Positions 1 to 9,265 of a stretch of 64,000 nt of DNA are shown in pieces. The notes below the pieces were generated by a model. That model worked only from the letters and a program-made list of their open reading frames with translations, was not told the origin of the DNA and did not search any database. The position numbers were made by a program, and so were the translations under genes. How positions within the stretch are numbered: position 1 is the first letter of the stretch; every line of letters starts with the position of its first letter. This stretch comes from UMGS1370 sp046957575 (lineage in GTDB: Bacteria; Bacillota; Clostridia; Lachnospirales; Lachnospiraceae): NCBI GenBank assembly GCA_046957575.1, contig JBKUOG010000004.1, forward strand, positions 1 through 64,000. The letters run 5' to 3'.

Positions 1-394
1 GACCTGGCCGCTCCTGAATCCCCAGATTGGCATAGCCAGTTAAACCTGACAGAGACTCATTGATATTTTTTGCCAGCAGATGACGGATTCCCGAATCTTC
101 ATACACTAATGACTGTACCCCTGACGCCGTATTGGGCTGGGGCATGGCATTGCGGTGAAGAGAGACAAACAGATCGGCTCCGGATCGGTTGGCAATCTCC
201 GCCTTTTCATAGGGACTGTCATACACATCCCGAACTCTGGTAAGGAGTACATTCACTCCATTTCTCTCTAAAATCCTTCCCACTGCCAGGGCCAGCCGAA
301 GGGTATCGTCTTTTTCCTTTCTCTCTTCATAAATTGCGCCAGGCTCTACTCCCCCATGGCCGGGATCCAATATTACTGTTTTTTGCTGCTCCAA
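1..394 (-). CDS. N-acetylmuramoyl-L-alanine amidase (3' end beyond the window)
   Basis: Zinc amidase of the Amidase_3 family, which cuts the amide bond between N-acetylmuramic acid and the stem peptide of peptidoglycan. The reading frame shows the three zinc-ligand regions: DPGHGG near residue 10, the EERKEKD glutamate region and SLHRN near residue 80, followed by the family's NLGIQERPG. I start it at a TTG at 394 because AGGAGG lies seven bases upstream and no better ATG is present. No signal peptide or extra domain precedes the catalytic domain, so this may be a spore-cortex or cytosol-released CwlD-like enzyme. The C-terminus is outside the window. Confidence 0.85.
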   Translation of the reverse strand, partial: MEQQKTVILDPGHGGVEPGAIYEERKEKDDTLRLALAVGRILERNGVNVLLTRVRDVYDSPYEKAEIANRSGADLFVSLHRNAMPQPNTASGVQSLVYEDSGIRHLLAKNINESLSGLTGYANLGIQERPG

Positions 395-589
395 TTGTCC
401 GCCTCCTAGAAAGCCTCTCTTGCTATTCTATTCGGATGGGAGGAGATTTGATACAACTATCTGCACAAACACTTATTCACATTGATGTTCCCCCATAAAT
501 CAAAGACTTATGTCTTATCAAGTATACCACATAATGGCGAAAACAAAAATAAAAAACTGTACCGCTTAATCCTCTGCCAATACGGATTC
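395..589. other. Intergenic region, nothing recognised
   Basis: About 200 AT-rich bases between the amidase start and the end of the broken DUF2264 gene. The amidase promoter must lie here. I see no convincing gene or structured element. Confidence 0.4.
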
Positions 590-1275
590 TGTAAATTCTG
601 TTTCAATTATTTGCTCCCCTGGATAAATCTGGTATTTCATACATGGAATCCATGTCTGTTCCTTCTTTCGGAATCGCCCATCCGCAGTCGTATGCCTCGC
701 ATGCAATGGTACTGCGGATGTTATGAATTCTTTTATGTCCGCCTGAAATGATTTGTATTTTTGTTTCTACCTGAACACTTTCCCTGCTAACCATTGAATC
801 ACCAGTTTTCCATCTTTCATACTGGATTTTTTAGTCCGCTCTTTCACATGAATCCGGTTATCATATGCAAATGCCAGCATATAATCCGGTGCTGCTTCTT
901 CCAGAGAATAGAGGGATCGGGAAACGCTGAATGCATATTGGCTCGAATATACAAATTTTGAATATTTTTCCTCTGTATGCACATGCTGATGAGGCATTTT
1001 CCGCCCTGTCACATACGCGTATATGTGTCCATTTATTTTCTGCATCAGCATATCTCCAAATGAAACGCAAAGGATATGTAATAATCTTTCTGGCCGTTCT
1101 GTCCATCTACATACCAGCCATTTCCTTCATAGCAGGACTCTATATAGTCCATGCTTTCCTTTATGCCTGTTTCGCTGTAGCGCTTTTTTCTGGCCTTTAA
1201 CGCCAAATTTACCAATATCTTAAAAAACAGCCAGTTGCAGGGCATTTCCATTCCTGTTTCATTATCTTTACCTTT
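590..1275 (-). pseudogene. Degraded DUF2264 protein gene
   Basis: Three minus-strand fragments in different frames read in order as pieces of a DUF2264 (PF10022) protein. About 1251-1045 gives CNWLFFKILVNLALKARKKR, then GNGWYVDG and DYYISFAFH. About 1051-767 gives PHQHVHTEEKYSKFVYSSQY, then SVSRSLYSLEEAAPD. About 794-603 gives GGHKRIHNI and CEAYDCGWAIP. These are recognisable conserved blocks, but a large central part is missing, frames change at about 1050 and 790, and the tail is short. It lies just downstream of the GH88 gene, in the same order as the intact GH88/DUF2264 pair at 29-32 kb. I infer an inactivated paralogue of that pair. Confidence 0.75.
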
Positions 1276-1291
1276 CCTGTCCGCTTTCTGA

Positions 1292-2425
1292 TTACCAAAA
1301 CAATCTGTCTTTACCAGCCAGTTTCAACAGCGCCTCCAGCAGAAAATAGTCTGCATAGATCAGATCGGTCTGCTGCTTTTCTTGTCCATGATATGCTACA
1401 CAGCAGTTTTGTACAATCCCATCTTCCTTTTCATTCCAATCACAGCACTTTTCTGTAAGCGCCTTAATCATCCGCTCTGCATAGCTGCGGTATAAGTCTT
1501 TTTCCGCTTCCTGCACATGTTCTGCAATTTCCAAAAGGCCAGAAGCGGCGCATGCTCCGGCAGATGCATCATAAATAACGGGTTCTGACGGCTGTCTGAA
1601 ATCACATAAAGGAATGTCTCCTGTCTGTGAACAATTTGCCATAAAATAATGCGCTGTCCTTTTAGCTGTATCCAAATACCGCTGATCTCCTGTATAGCGG
1701 TAACTCAGTGCAAACCCATACAAGATCCATGCCTGTCCTCTGGACCAGGAAGAATTCTCTGAATATCCCTGTCCTCCCAAAATACGCTTTCGTTCACCAG
1801 TCATCGGATCCAATTCTGCAATGTGCCCGCAGGATCCATCTTCCCGCACCAACGTCCTCATTACTGTATCCGCATGGCGCTTTGCCACATAGTAAAAACG
1901 GGTATCCTCAACCTCCCTTGATGCCCAGTAGAGCAGCGGTATATTCATCATAGAGTCTACAATAATCCATCCTGTGCAGTCCTCTCCAGGTTCCACGCAT
2001 TCCGGATTCCATGCTCTGATATACTGTCCCTCCGGGTGATAGCGCCCCGCCAGAACGCTGGCAGCCAAAAGTCCTCTGCTTCTTGCTTTTTCATTTCCAG
2101 TCAGACGGTAATCCGCTACGGCGCTGTGCAGCCACATAAAACCCACATCATGGTGCAGGCCGTTAAAACCATAAAGCGCTTTATCCAGTTTTTTTTCAAT
2201 TAGTTCTGCACTTTCACGGTATTTGCTGTCTCCTGTTAATAGATATAGTTTCCACAAAATCCCCGGCCAAAATCCGTTTGTCCACCAGTAGATATCTTTT
2301 TGCGCATAATCCGTCTCATATGTTCCATCTGTACTCCAATAGGGAATCTGATCCTTTACCCGCATATGCTCTGCTTCCAGTTTACACTCCATTTTTTTAA
2401 GCAGCTGCTGTACCCATTCCTGCAT
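1292..2425 (-). CDS. GH88-family unsaturated glucuronyl hydrolase
   Basis: Cytosolic (alpha/alpha)6-barrel hydrolase, 377 residues with no signal peptide. It is predicted to remove the 4,5-unsaturated uronic acid left on oligosaccharides by polysaccharide lyases. Asp93 in HHDVGFMW and Asp157 in IIVDSMMN match the two catalytic aspartates of GH88. The motif SSWSRGQAWILYGFALSYRY is typical of the GH88/GH105 group, and GH88 fits better because of the HDVGF block. It is divergent from the ABC transporter at 2755 and followed by a broken DUF2264 gene. A GGAG-type site precedes the ATG. The exact substrate (glycosaminoglycan, ulvan or pectin fragment) cannot be told from sequence. Confidence 0.85.
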   Translation of the reverse strand: MQEWVQQLLKKMECKLEAEHMRVKDQIPYWSTDGTYETDYAQKDIYWWTNGFWPGILWKLYLLTGDSKYRESAELIEKKLDKALYGFNGLHHDVGFMWLHSAVADYRLTGNEKARSRGLLAASVLAGRYHPEGQYIRAWNPECVEPGEDCTGWIIVDSMMNIPLLYWASREVEDTRFYYVAKRHADTVMRTLVREDGSCGHIAELDPMTGERKRILGGQGYSENSSWSRGQAWILYGFALSYRYTGDQRYLDTAKRTAHYFMANCSQTGDIPLCDFRQPSEPVIYDASAGACAASGLLEIAEHVQEAEKDLYRSYAERMIKALTEKCCDWNEKEDGIVQNCCVAYHGQEKQQTDLIYADYFLLEALLKLAGKDRLFW

Positions 2426-2461
2426 CGTTATTTCTCCTTTTTCAGATATTTTTGCATGATC

Positions 2462-2484
2462 AATCAGAACCTTTTGTTCTGATT
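2462..2484. promoter_or_regulatory. Perfect 9-bp inverted repeat upstream of the GH88 gene
   Basis: AATCAGAAC, five bases, GTTCTGATT. It lies about 40-60 bases upstream of the GH88 start, just downstream of a minus-strand TATACT that could be the -10 box. That places it in the leader, where it could be an operator or an RNA hairpin. Which of these it is remains inference. Confidence 0.5.
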
Positions 2485-2575
2485 ACAGTATAACTAAAAA
2501 CCTTTTTAAAAAAAATGGACAATTTCCTGTTATAATGTATGATTTTTTACTTATTCTTTTTTATTCTGGTGTCTA

Positions 2576-2605
2576 TTTTACATCATTTTACACATTTTTA
2601 CATGG
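2576..2605 (+). promoter_or_regulatory. Three 10-bp phased direct repeats in the ABC-transporter promoter region
   Basis: TTTTACA/TTTTACA/TTTTACA begin at 2576, 2586 and 2596, exactly one helical turn apart. They lie about 90 bases upstream of a plus-strand TATAAT at 2687-2692 whose -35 position is only a run of T. Phased direct repeats plus a weak -35 fit an activator site, plausibly for the AraC-type regulator encoded at 5932-7479. Confidence 0.5.
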
Positions 2606-2686
2606 ACTTTGATTTTTTTATTTGTATAGTTAAAACAATTCCATTTTATTAACAGATGTTCCATTTTTTATTTCGGTCTCTTCCCC

Positions 2687-2692
2687 TATAAT
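2687..2692 (+). promoter_or_regulatory. -10 box of the solute-binding protein gene
   Basis: TATAAT 63 bases before the ATG at 2755. The hexamer 17 bases upstream is TTTTTT, a poor -35, which suggests that the promoter needs an activator. Confidence 0.5.
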
Positions 2693-2754
2693 AAAATCAT
2701 CTTACATATGCACCAGCAAAAATGAAAAAACAAACCAAGAAAGGAACGAACACT

Positions 2755-4096
2755 ATGAAAAAGAAGTTTTTAAAAAAACTAGCTGCGGTTTCCTGTATTA
2801 CCGCATGCACCGCCGGACTTTTAGCTGGCTGCGGCGGAAACAATGCCCCTGCCGGGAGCACTGAGGCTGCTTCCTCTGGCGTTTCCTCCAGCACTTCTGA
2901 CAGTACCTCTTCTGAAGATCAGGTAGAAATCACATTTACCGTATGGGACTATGAAACAACCGACTACTGGAAAGTGCTGGTAGAAGCCTTTGAAAAGGAA
3001 AACCCGGACATCAAAGTGAAAGTGATTGACATTGGAAGCACTGACTATGATACAAAAATCCCGGTACTGTTATCTTCCGGCGATACATCTGATGTTATCA
3101 CCATCAAGAGTATGCCTATTTATACCAGCCTTGTAGAAAAAAATCTTCTGATGCCTCTGGATGATAAGATTGCCGAAAGCAATCTTGATATGTCCCCCTA
3201 TTTAGGCGCTGACGAGGGCATTCGGATGAACGACCAGTTATATGGCCTGCCGTTCCGCAACGATTATTACCTGCTGTACTATAACAAGACTATCTTTGAC
3301 AATGCCGGAGTGGAATATCCTACCAATGATATGACCTGGGATGAGTATCGTGAACTGGCAAAAAAACTGACTTCCGGAGAAGGCAACGATAAAATTTACG
3401 GTTCTTATTTGCACACATGGCCAGGTTCTCTCTACCGTTGGGGGCTGGATGCAGAGCATTCCATGGCTGACGGCAATTATGAATTCTTAAAACCTGTTTA
3501 TGAGCACTTCCTGGCTATGCAGAATGAAGACAAAACTGCAATGGATTACAGCACCCTGAAGATGGGCAACATCCATTACAGCGGTCCATTCTATAAAGAA
3601 CAGGTAGCCATGGAACCAATGGGAACCTGGTTTGCCAACATGATTCATCAATACCAAAAATAAAGGTGAAACTTCTGTAGAATGGGGTGCTGTCAAAGCT
3701 CCTCACTTTGAAGGGCAGGATCCAAATGTGGCAGTCAGCAACCCAACTCCTATCGCCATTAATAAAAATGCTGCCCATCCAGAAGAAGCATGGCGTTTTG
3801 TAGAATTTATGTGTACAGAACCTGGGGCTGACATCCTGGCAAGCCTTGGTACACTTCCTGCTTATCAGAATGAGAAGACTATCAGCACTCTGGTCAGTGT
3901 AGAAGGTATGCCGGAAGGTTTCGCAGAAGCGATTGATGTAGATTCTTTTGTACTTGAATGTCAAATGACACCTGCAGCAGGCGCTATTGACCAGGTAATT
4001 TCTGAAGAACACGATTTGATCATGCTTGGCGCTGAATCCGTTGATGATGGTCTTGCCAATATGGGAAAACGTGTTCAGGAAATTTTGAACAAATAA
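2755..4096 (+). pseudogene. Sugar ABC transporter solute-binding lipoprotein, interrupted by a frameshift
   Basis: Family 1 extracellular solute-binding protein. A lipoprotein signal ends in LLAGC (Cys26), followed by a Ser/Thr/Gly-rich linker and VEITFTVWDYETTDYWKVLV. Frame 1 stops at 3663 after GTWFANMIHQYQK. Frame 2 continues at once with GETSVEWGAVKAPHF and runs to 4096. Removing one A from the AAAAA at about 3655-3659 joins them as HQYQNKGETSVEWG, giving about 446 residues, a normal family length. I chose 2755 rather than 2722 because the signal peptide starts there and GAAAGGA precedes it. It heads the operon with the two permeases. It may be a true null allele, a phase-variable tract or a sequencing error. 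Confidence 0.8.
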
Positions 4097-4108
4097 TCAG
4101 CATTTAAG

Positions 4109-4167
4109 AAAAAGGCCGGACGCAGCATATGATTTCATCTTCTATCTTGCGTTTGGCCTTTCTTTTT
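4109..4167 (+). terminator. Hairpin between binding-protein and permease genes
   Basis: AAAGGCCGGACGCA at 4111-4124 pairs with TGCGTTTGGCCTTT at 4148-4161 and is followed by TCTTTTT. It is a probable partial terminator that lets the binding protein be made in excess over the permeases, as is common in such operons. Confidence 0.65.
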
Positions 4168-4201
4168 AAGCAGAAGGAGGGAATGCTTTTTAGCAGACAT
4201 T

Positions 4202-5083
4202 ATGAACAAACGCGCTCTTAAGAACAGTGTCACCGCATACTTATTTTTACTTCCGAATTTTTTAGGCTTTTTGGCTTTCACACTGATTCCTATTATTTTT
4301 TCCATGGTCTTAGGTTTTATGGAATGGGACTCAGCCAATCCCATGGTATTTGTAGGTCTTGACAACTTCAAACGGATGCTTACTGATGAAACCTTTAAGA
4401 TCTCTTTATGGAATACCATTTACTATGCTGTTTTCACCGTTCCGTTGACTATGGCGGCCGCATTAGGACTGGCTCTTATCCTGAACCAGAAAATAAAAGG
4501 AACGAATATTTTCAGAACGGTTTTCTTTTTCCCCCATGTCGCTTCTCTTGTTGCCATTGCTGTTGTATGGAATCTGCTGTTTCATCCTACGCTGGGACCA
4601 ATCAACAATATTTTAAGAGCTGTCGGAATTGATAATCCGCCTGGCTGGACTGCTTCTGTTGACTGGGCAATGCCGGCTGTCATTATCGTAAGCATCTGGA
4701 AAAGCATGGGATATTATATGGTTCTTTACCTATCAGGTCTCCAGTCGATTCCGGCAGAACTTTATGAAGCAGCAAAAGTAGACGGCGCCAATCGTTTCCA
4801 GCGTTTTAAGCACATTACGCTTCCTATGCTGACTCCTACTACTTTCTTTGTCAGCATCATGCTTACCATTGCCTGCTTTAAAGTTTTTGACCTGATTTCA
4901 GTTATGACCAACGGTGGTCCTGGACGGGCAACCAATGTACTGGTACTCGATATTTATAACACTGCATTTATCAATTATGAGTTTGGTTATGCCAGTGCAA
5001 TTGCTATGGTATTATTTGTCATTGTACTTACCATCACGATTTTCCAGTTCCGCACAGAGAAAAAATGGGTCAGCTATATGTAG
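4202..5083 (+). CDS. Sugar ABC transporter permease (MalF/UgpA/LplB type)
   Basis: Integral membrane permease with six predicted helices, 293 residues. The EAA loop is present as ELYEAAKVDGANRFQRFKHITLPML, where the coupling helix meets the ATPase. It forms the channel with the next gene product for import of the oligosaccharide delivered by the lipoprotein. No ATPase gene lies nearby, so a shared MsmX-type ATPase is likely. The ATG at 4202 starts the family's usual N-terminus, but the AGGAGG at 4175-4180 is about 20 bases away. A 12-codon reading frame starts at 4183 and ends at 4221, overlapping this start, so translation may be coupled. Confidence 0.9.
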   Translation: MNKRALKNSVTAYLFLLPNFLGFLAFTLIPIIFSMVLGFMEWDSANPMVFVGLDNFKRMLTDETFKISLWNTIYYAVFTVPLTMAAALGLALILNQKIKGTNIFRTVFFFPHVASLVAIAVVWNLLFHPTLGPINNILRAVGIDNPPGWTASVDWAMPAVIIVSIWKSMGYYMVLYLSGLQSIPAELYEAAKVDGANRFQRFKHITLPMLTPTTFFVSIMLTIACFKVFDLISVMTNGGPGRATNVLVLDIYNTAFINYEFGYASAIAMVLFVIVLTITIFQFRTEKKWVSYM

Positions 5084-5107
5084 CCATAAGGAAAGGAGAT
5101 AAAAACT

Positions 5108-5935
5108 ATGGCAAAGCAAGCTACATTTAAAAAATGCATTATCTACACTGGCTTAATTCTGTTAAGCTTTACCATTCTGGTTCCTTTTTTATGGATGATC
5201 TCTTCCTCCTTAAAAACCAGCCAGGACGTGTTTTCCGTCCCCATGAAATGGTTTCCAAAAACTCCCGTCTGGGAAAACTTTTCTGAAATCTGGACCAAAG
5301 TGCCCATGCTTTTATTTTTTAAAAACAGTTTTAAATTAGCGATTATCATTACTTTACTGCAGGTCTGCACCAGCACACTGGCAGCTTATCCCTTTGCCAA
5401 AATGCAGTTTCCCGGCCGGGATATCATCTTTTTAAGTTACGTGGCCACCATTGCTGTTCCATGGCAGGTATATATGATTCCCCAGTTCCTTGTAGTCCGC
5501 CAATTACACTTAGCAGATACTCATCTGGCTCTTATTTTAATGCAGGCATTCAGCGCCTTTGGTGTATTCCTGATTCGTCAGGCTTATCTTGGCATTCCAA
5601 AAGAACTTTCTGAAGCAGCCCGTATTGATGGTCTCGGAGAATTCGGCATTTACCGCACTATTATGCTGCCTCTGGTCAAACCGGCTATTGCTACCCTTGT
5701 CATCTTTACCTTTGTAACTGTTTGGAACGATTATATGGGACCCATGATCTACCTGAACTCTAACGAATTAAAGACGATCCAACTGGGTCTTCGTATGTTT
5801 GTTACACAATATTCCGCTGACTACAATCTGGTAATGGCAGCAGCGTTAATTTCTCTGATTCCTGTTGGAGTTCTGTTCCTAAGTCTTCAAAGATTCTTTA
5901 TTGAAGGGGTTGCCACCAGCGGTTTAAAAGGTTAA
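5108..5935 (+). CDS. Sugar ABC transporter permease (MalG/UgpE/LplC type)
   Basis: Second permease, 275 residues and six helices, of the carbohydrate uptake CUT1 type. The EAA motif reads ELSEAARIDGLGEFGIYRTI, and the C-terminal FIEGVATSGLKG is the family signature. A good site (AAAGGAG) lies eight bases before the ATG. It follows the first permease by 24 bases and pairs with it. The gene is convergent with the YesN-type regulator, whose stop codon is next to this one. Confidence 0.93.
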   Translation: MAKQATFKKCIIYTGLILLSFTILVPFLWMISSSLKTSQDVFSVPMKWFPKTPVWENFSEIWTKVPMLLFFKNSFKLAIIITLLQVCTSTLAAYPFAKMQFPGRDIIFLSYVATIAVPWQVYMIPQFLVVRQLHLADTHLALILMQAFSAFGVFLIRQAYLGIPKELSEAARIDGLGEFGIYRTIMLPLVKPAIATLVIFTFVTVWNDYMGPMIYLNSNELKTIQLGLRMFVTQYSADYNLVMAAALISLIPVGVLFLSLQRFFIEGVATSGLKG

Positions 5936-7479
5936 GTTTTTCCAATGTATTCGCTTGGAGTCATCTGCGTGACTTTTTTAAACACTTTGCTGAAGTAGTA
6001 AGGATCGTCATATCCTAACATCTGTGATACTTCATACACCCGGTTATTATTTTCAAGCAGAAGCTTTTGAGCTTCCTTCATTTTCACTTCTGCCACATAA
6101 TCAGAAAATGATTTCTGAAGGACTTTTTTAAAAATTCTGCTTAAATAGCTGGGTGTAATTTCCAGTTTATCTGCAATTTCATTTAGCGACAACTTACTAA
6201 ATCGATTATCATAAATGTATTTCTGTGCTCTCTTTACCTTATATCTAAAAATTTCTCCAGTGTCATTTTCTCTATAAGATGCAAGACACTTCTCCATTTG
6301 TTCTGCCCATGCATGCAACCCATGCTGGTCTAAAATCGTGTTCCGCCATTCTTCTTTTGACAGATACTCCCTTCCAAAATACTGGGTCATGTAAGTACCA
6401 ATCGCCTGATCCGAACCTTTAATTGCCTTCAAAATCTCCCATGAAAAATCATAGCACTCTCTGTTTTCTCCCTTTTGTTCCAAAAACTTTTTGAAAAGCA
6501 CAAAAAAGCCTTCTATTCCTTCTGTAAAATCCGGTTCCCGAAGTACCCTTTCCAAATGTCTTTTCAAGTAAGAAATACTCAGACTACTTTCATAAAAATG
6601 AACGTTCTGTTCTGCTCCGCTCATGCGATAGGAAATGCTCGAAAGCGCCTCTTCAAGCCCTCTTGACAAATGTACGATATTTCGATGTTTTGCACTAAGA
6701 CCTATCAGGCAGTTCTGATTTAAATACAGCTTAATTCCTGCAATCATGGCCTGACCTTTAGAAAGAAGCAGTTCTCTGGATATAGGATGCAGTTCTTCAT
6801 ACTCAAGATAAAAAGCCGCGCTTTTCTCATTTAATACACATCCATATGCCTCTGTCTCTGCCGGAATCTGTTCTTTGCAAATGTTAATAATAAAGTTTTG
6901 GGCAAAATCATTCTCTTTTAAAAAGTCTGTCATTCCCTCAATGTATAGAATCTGATAGACCCGGTTCTTTTCTACAACAAATGAAGGAGAGATTACCTTT
7001 TCCCACATATCTTTATCCGGATGAAACTTAAGCAGTTCACTAATAAATTTTTGTTTAAATACAGAATTTTCTTCCTCTTTCTCTTTTTTTGTGCCCTTTT
7101 GCTCTTCCCTTCTCTTTATGGCTTCTTTTAATACAGCAGTCAGTTCTTCTTCTTCAATATTCAGCTTGATCAGATAATCTATTGCCCCTATTTTCATAGC
7201 CGCCCGTACCAGTTCAAAATCATTATAACTGCTCAACACCACAAACACAGGAGGATTTTCTTCTTTCATAGCCTCCTTCATCATGGAGATTCCATCCATT
7301 TTCGGCATCTTAATATCTGTAAACACAATGTCAGGCGCTTCTTTCCTGATTTTTAAAAGTCCTTCTTCCCCATTGCCAGCCTGTCCTATCAGCCTGCACC
7401 CCATTTCTTCCCACGCAATCATGCTCTCAATCCCGCGCCTGATCAGGGGTTCATCATCCACAATCAGAATGCTAACCAT
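5932..7479 (-). CDS. YesN-type response regulator with AraC DNA-binding domain
   Basis: 515-residue regulator. Residues 1-120 are a receiver domain (VSILIVDDEP, phospho-acceptor Asp55 in VFTDIKMPKMDG, Lys in YLIKLN). The middle is a poorly conserved linker of about 280 residues. The last 100 are an AraC-type double helix-turn-helix (LSLNEIADKLEITPSYLSRI then YEVSQMLGYDDPYYFSKVFK). The start at 7479 is chosen because GAAGGA precedes it and the receiver begins there. The kinase gene ends two bases upstream. With its kinase it probably activates the neighbouring transporter and GH88 genes when the sugar is outside the cell. Confidence 0.92.
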   Translation of the reverse strand: MVSILIVDDEPLIRRGIESMIAWEEMGCRLIGQAGNGEEGLLKIRKEAPDIVFTDIKMPKMDGISMMKEAMKEENPPVFVVLSSYNDFELVRAAMKIGAIDYLIKLNIEEEELTAVLKEAIKRREEQKGTKKEKEEENSVFKQKFISELLKFHPDKDMWEKVISPSFVVEKNRVYQILYIEGMTDFLKENDFAQNFIINICKEQIPAETEAYGCVLNEKSAAFYLEYEELHPISRELLLSKGQAMIAGIKLYLNQNCLIGLSAKHRNIVHLSRGLEEALSSISYRMSGAEQNVHFYESSLSISYLKRHLERVLREPDFTEGIEGFFVLFKKFLEQKGENRECYDFSWEILKAIKGSDQAIGTYMTQYFGREYLSKEEWRNTILDQHGLHAWAEQMEKCLASYRENDTGEIFRYKVKRAQKYIYDNRFSKLSLNEIADKLEITPSYLSRIFKKVLQKSFSDYVAEVKMKEAQKLLLENNNRVYEVSQMLGYDDPYYFSKVFKKVTQMTPSEYIGKT

Positions 7480-7480
7480 C

Positions 7481-9265
7481 TTATCCTTCCTTCTCATATG
7501 GTATTTTGATCGTAACTTTTGTATATTCTCCAGGTACACTATCAATAAAAAGTCCATACTCTTTTCCGTAAGTCATTTGAATTCTGTCCCGTATATTTCT
7601 GATCCCGATTCCGTTTAACCCGCGTTTATGCTCAATTTCCTGTTTGCCGCTCAGCACAGCCTCTATCTGCTCTGGATTCATTCCAACCCCGTCATCTGCC
7701 ACATGAATCAGTATCGCATTATTTTCCCGTTCCAGGATAATATCAATCCGTCCTTCCTCTCCTTTTGGCTCAATTCCATGGAAAATCGCATTTTCTATGA
7801 TTGGCTGAATGGTAAATTTCAAAATATACGCCTGGGTAATATCTTTATCTGTAATATGGTATCTTACCTGAATCTTTCCATTATATCGTACATTTTGAAT
7901 CAGAATATAATCATCCAGGACAGACATTTCCTCATAGATCGGAATTTTAACTGCTGTTCCCTTGGAAATATTTTGGAGCAGGCGTCCCAATGCCCCTGTC
8001 ATATCACGAATTGGAGTGTTCTTTTGCAGTGTTGCCATCCACTTAATCGAATTTAACGTATTATATAAAAAATGAGGATTAATCTGATTTTGCAGTACCT
8101 TAAATTCCAGCCTATTCCGCAATTTTGCTTCCTGCTTCTGCGTCTCGATAAGTTCCTGTATCTCTAATTCCATATGGTTAATCGCCCGCACAATTTCTGC
8201 AAACTCATCTTCCTCCACCAATGCCAGATTTCCTCTAAAACCATTGCCCGGAACTTTTTTTATGTAATCGCTGATACTGCGAATGGGCCGCAAAAACTGC
8301 TTTGTCAAATACATTGTAATCACGATACAGGCACCTGCTGTAATACACATAAACAGTGCCAATAGTCCCATCATCTGGCTGGTATCCTTGAAAAAATATT
8401 TCATGGAAGAAACTTCAATCTCGGTCAAATCCGTTCCCGGAATATGATAATAATGAAGAATGGAATGCTCTCCATGGTACTTTCCTACTATGTTTCCCAT
8501 CTCGCTTTCTGCATTCAGAACTTCCTGTATCATAGGTTCCGTCCCCAGAGATTCTCCTACTTTTCCTTTTCCTGCATGTCCCACACACTGCCCATTCTGA
8601 TTAATAAGAAATACATCCTGCTCATTATTTCCTTCTACCAGACATTTTGAATACATATCATTTGAAAAAACAAGAAGACACCACCCAATAGGCTGACTGG
8701 TTAAATCACTGTAAATCCTGGCACTTAAAGGAAAGACCAATGTATCTTTTACATAATGGTCTTTGCTTAAAACCAGTGTCTCCGCATCTTTTTTTCGGTA
8801 TGTCTCCAGCCATCCTTCTTTGACGATAGCGTCCTTATCCAGTAAAGAGAAATTGTTTCCCATCTGGAAGGTGGTTCCATTATCTCCCAGAATCAAAATT
8901 TTAAAAATACTGTTCTCAATGTTTGCATTAACTGCATACTTCATTATATCGTTATTAAAATCAATAATGTCCAGTACCTTTTCAGAGTCTTCTTCATAGT
9001 CCTTTGTAAGGATTCTTTTCAGGTTGGAGTCAAAGGTAATCTGCCCCAAAAGCTGTTTCGATGTCTCGATCTGCTTTTCTATATTTAGTCCCATATACTG
9101 CAGCTGGGCAATTGTAGACTCCTTTGAATTTTCCACAATCTTATTAAATAAAATCCCCTGATACAAAAGGCTCACAATCAGCATTGGAAGAAGTCCCATC
9201 CCCAAAAATGACAGAATCAGTTTTCTCTGAAAACTGTGCTTCCCCTCTTGTCCTAATCCTTTCAT
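7481..9265 (-). CDS. YesM-type sensor histidine kinase
   Basis: 594 residues. It has a transmembrane helix near 16-36, an extracellular sensor of about 250 residues, a second helix near 305-328 (LLALFMCITAGACIVITMYL), a HAMP linker, the His_kinase block QNQINPHFLYNTLNSIKWMA with the phosphorylated histidine, and an HATPase (PIIENAIFHGIEP, VADDGVGMNPEQ). It senses an extracellular signal, probably sugar or the loaded binding protein, and phosphorylates the regulator encoded directly downstream. The start is an ordinary ATG before a positively charged N-terminus. Confidence 0.92.
   Translation of the reverse strand: MKGLGQEGKHSFQRKLILSFLGMGLLPMLIVSLLYQGILFNKIVENSKESTIAQLQYMGLNIEKQIETSKQLLGQITFDSNLKRILTKDYEEDSEKVLDIIDFNNDIMKYAVNANIENSIFKILILGDNGTTFQMGNNFSLLDKDAIVKEGWLETYRKKDAETLVLSKDHYVKDTLVFPLSARIYSDLTSQPIGWCLLVFSNDMYSKCLVEGNNEQDVFLINQNGQCVGHAGKGKVGESLGTEPMIQEVLNAESEMGNIVGKYHGEHSILHYYHIPGTDLTEIEVSSMKYFFKDTSQMMGLLALFMCITAGACIVITMYLTKQFLRPIRSISDYIKKVPGNGFRGNLALVEEDEFAEIVRAINHMELEIQELIETQKQEAKLRNRLEFKVLQNQINPHFLYNTLNSIKWMATLQKNTPIRDMTGALGRLLQNISKGTAVKIPIYEEMSVLDDYILIQNVRYNGKIQVRYHITDKDITQAYILKFTIQPIIENAIFHGIEPKGEEGRIDIILERENNAILIHVADDGVGMNPEQIEAVLSGKQEIEHKRGLNGIGIRNIRDRIQMTYGKEYGLFIDSVPGEYTKVTIKIPYEKEG

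Noticed and set aside
3515..4012. 165-codon minus-strand frame in the binding-protein gene
   Set aside because: Antisense to both halves of the frameshifted lipoprotein gene, and Cys/Phe-rich as expected of a shadow frame.
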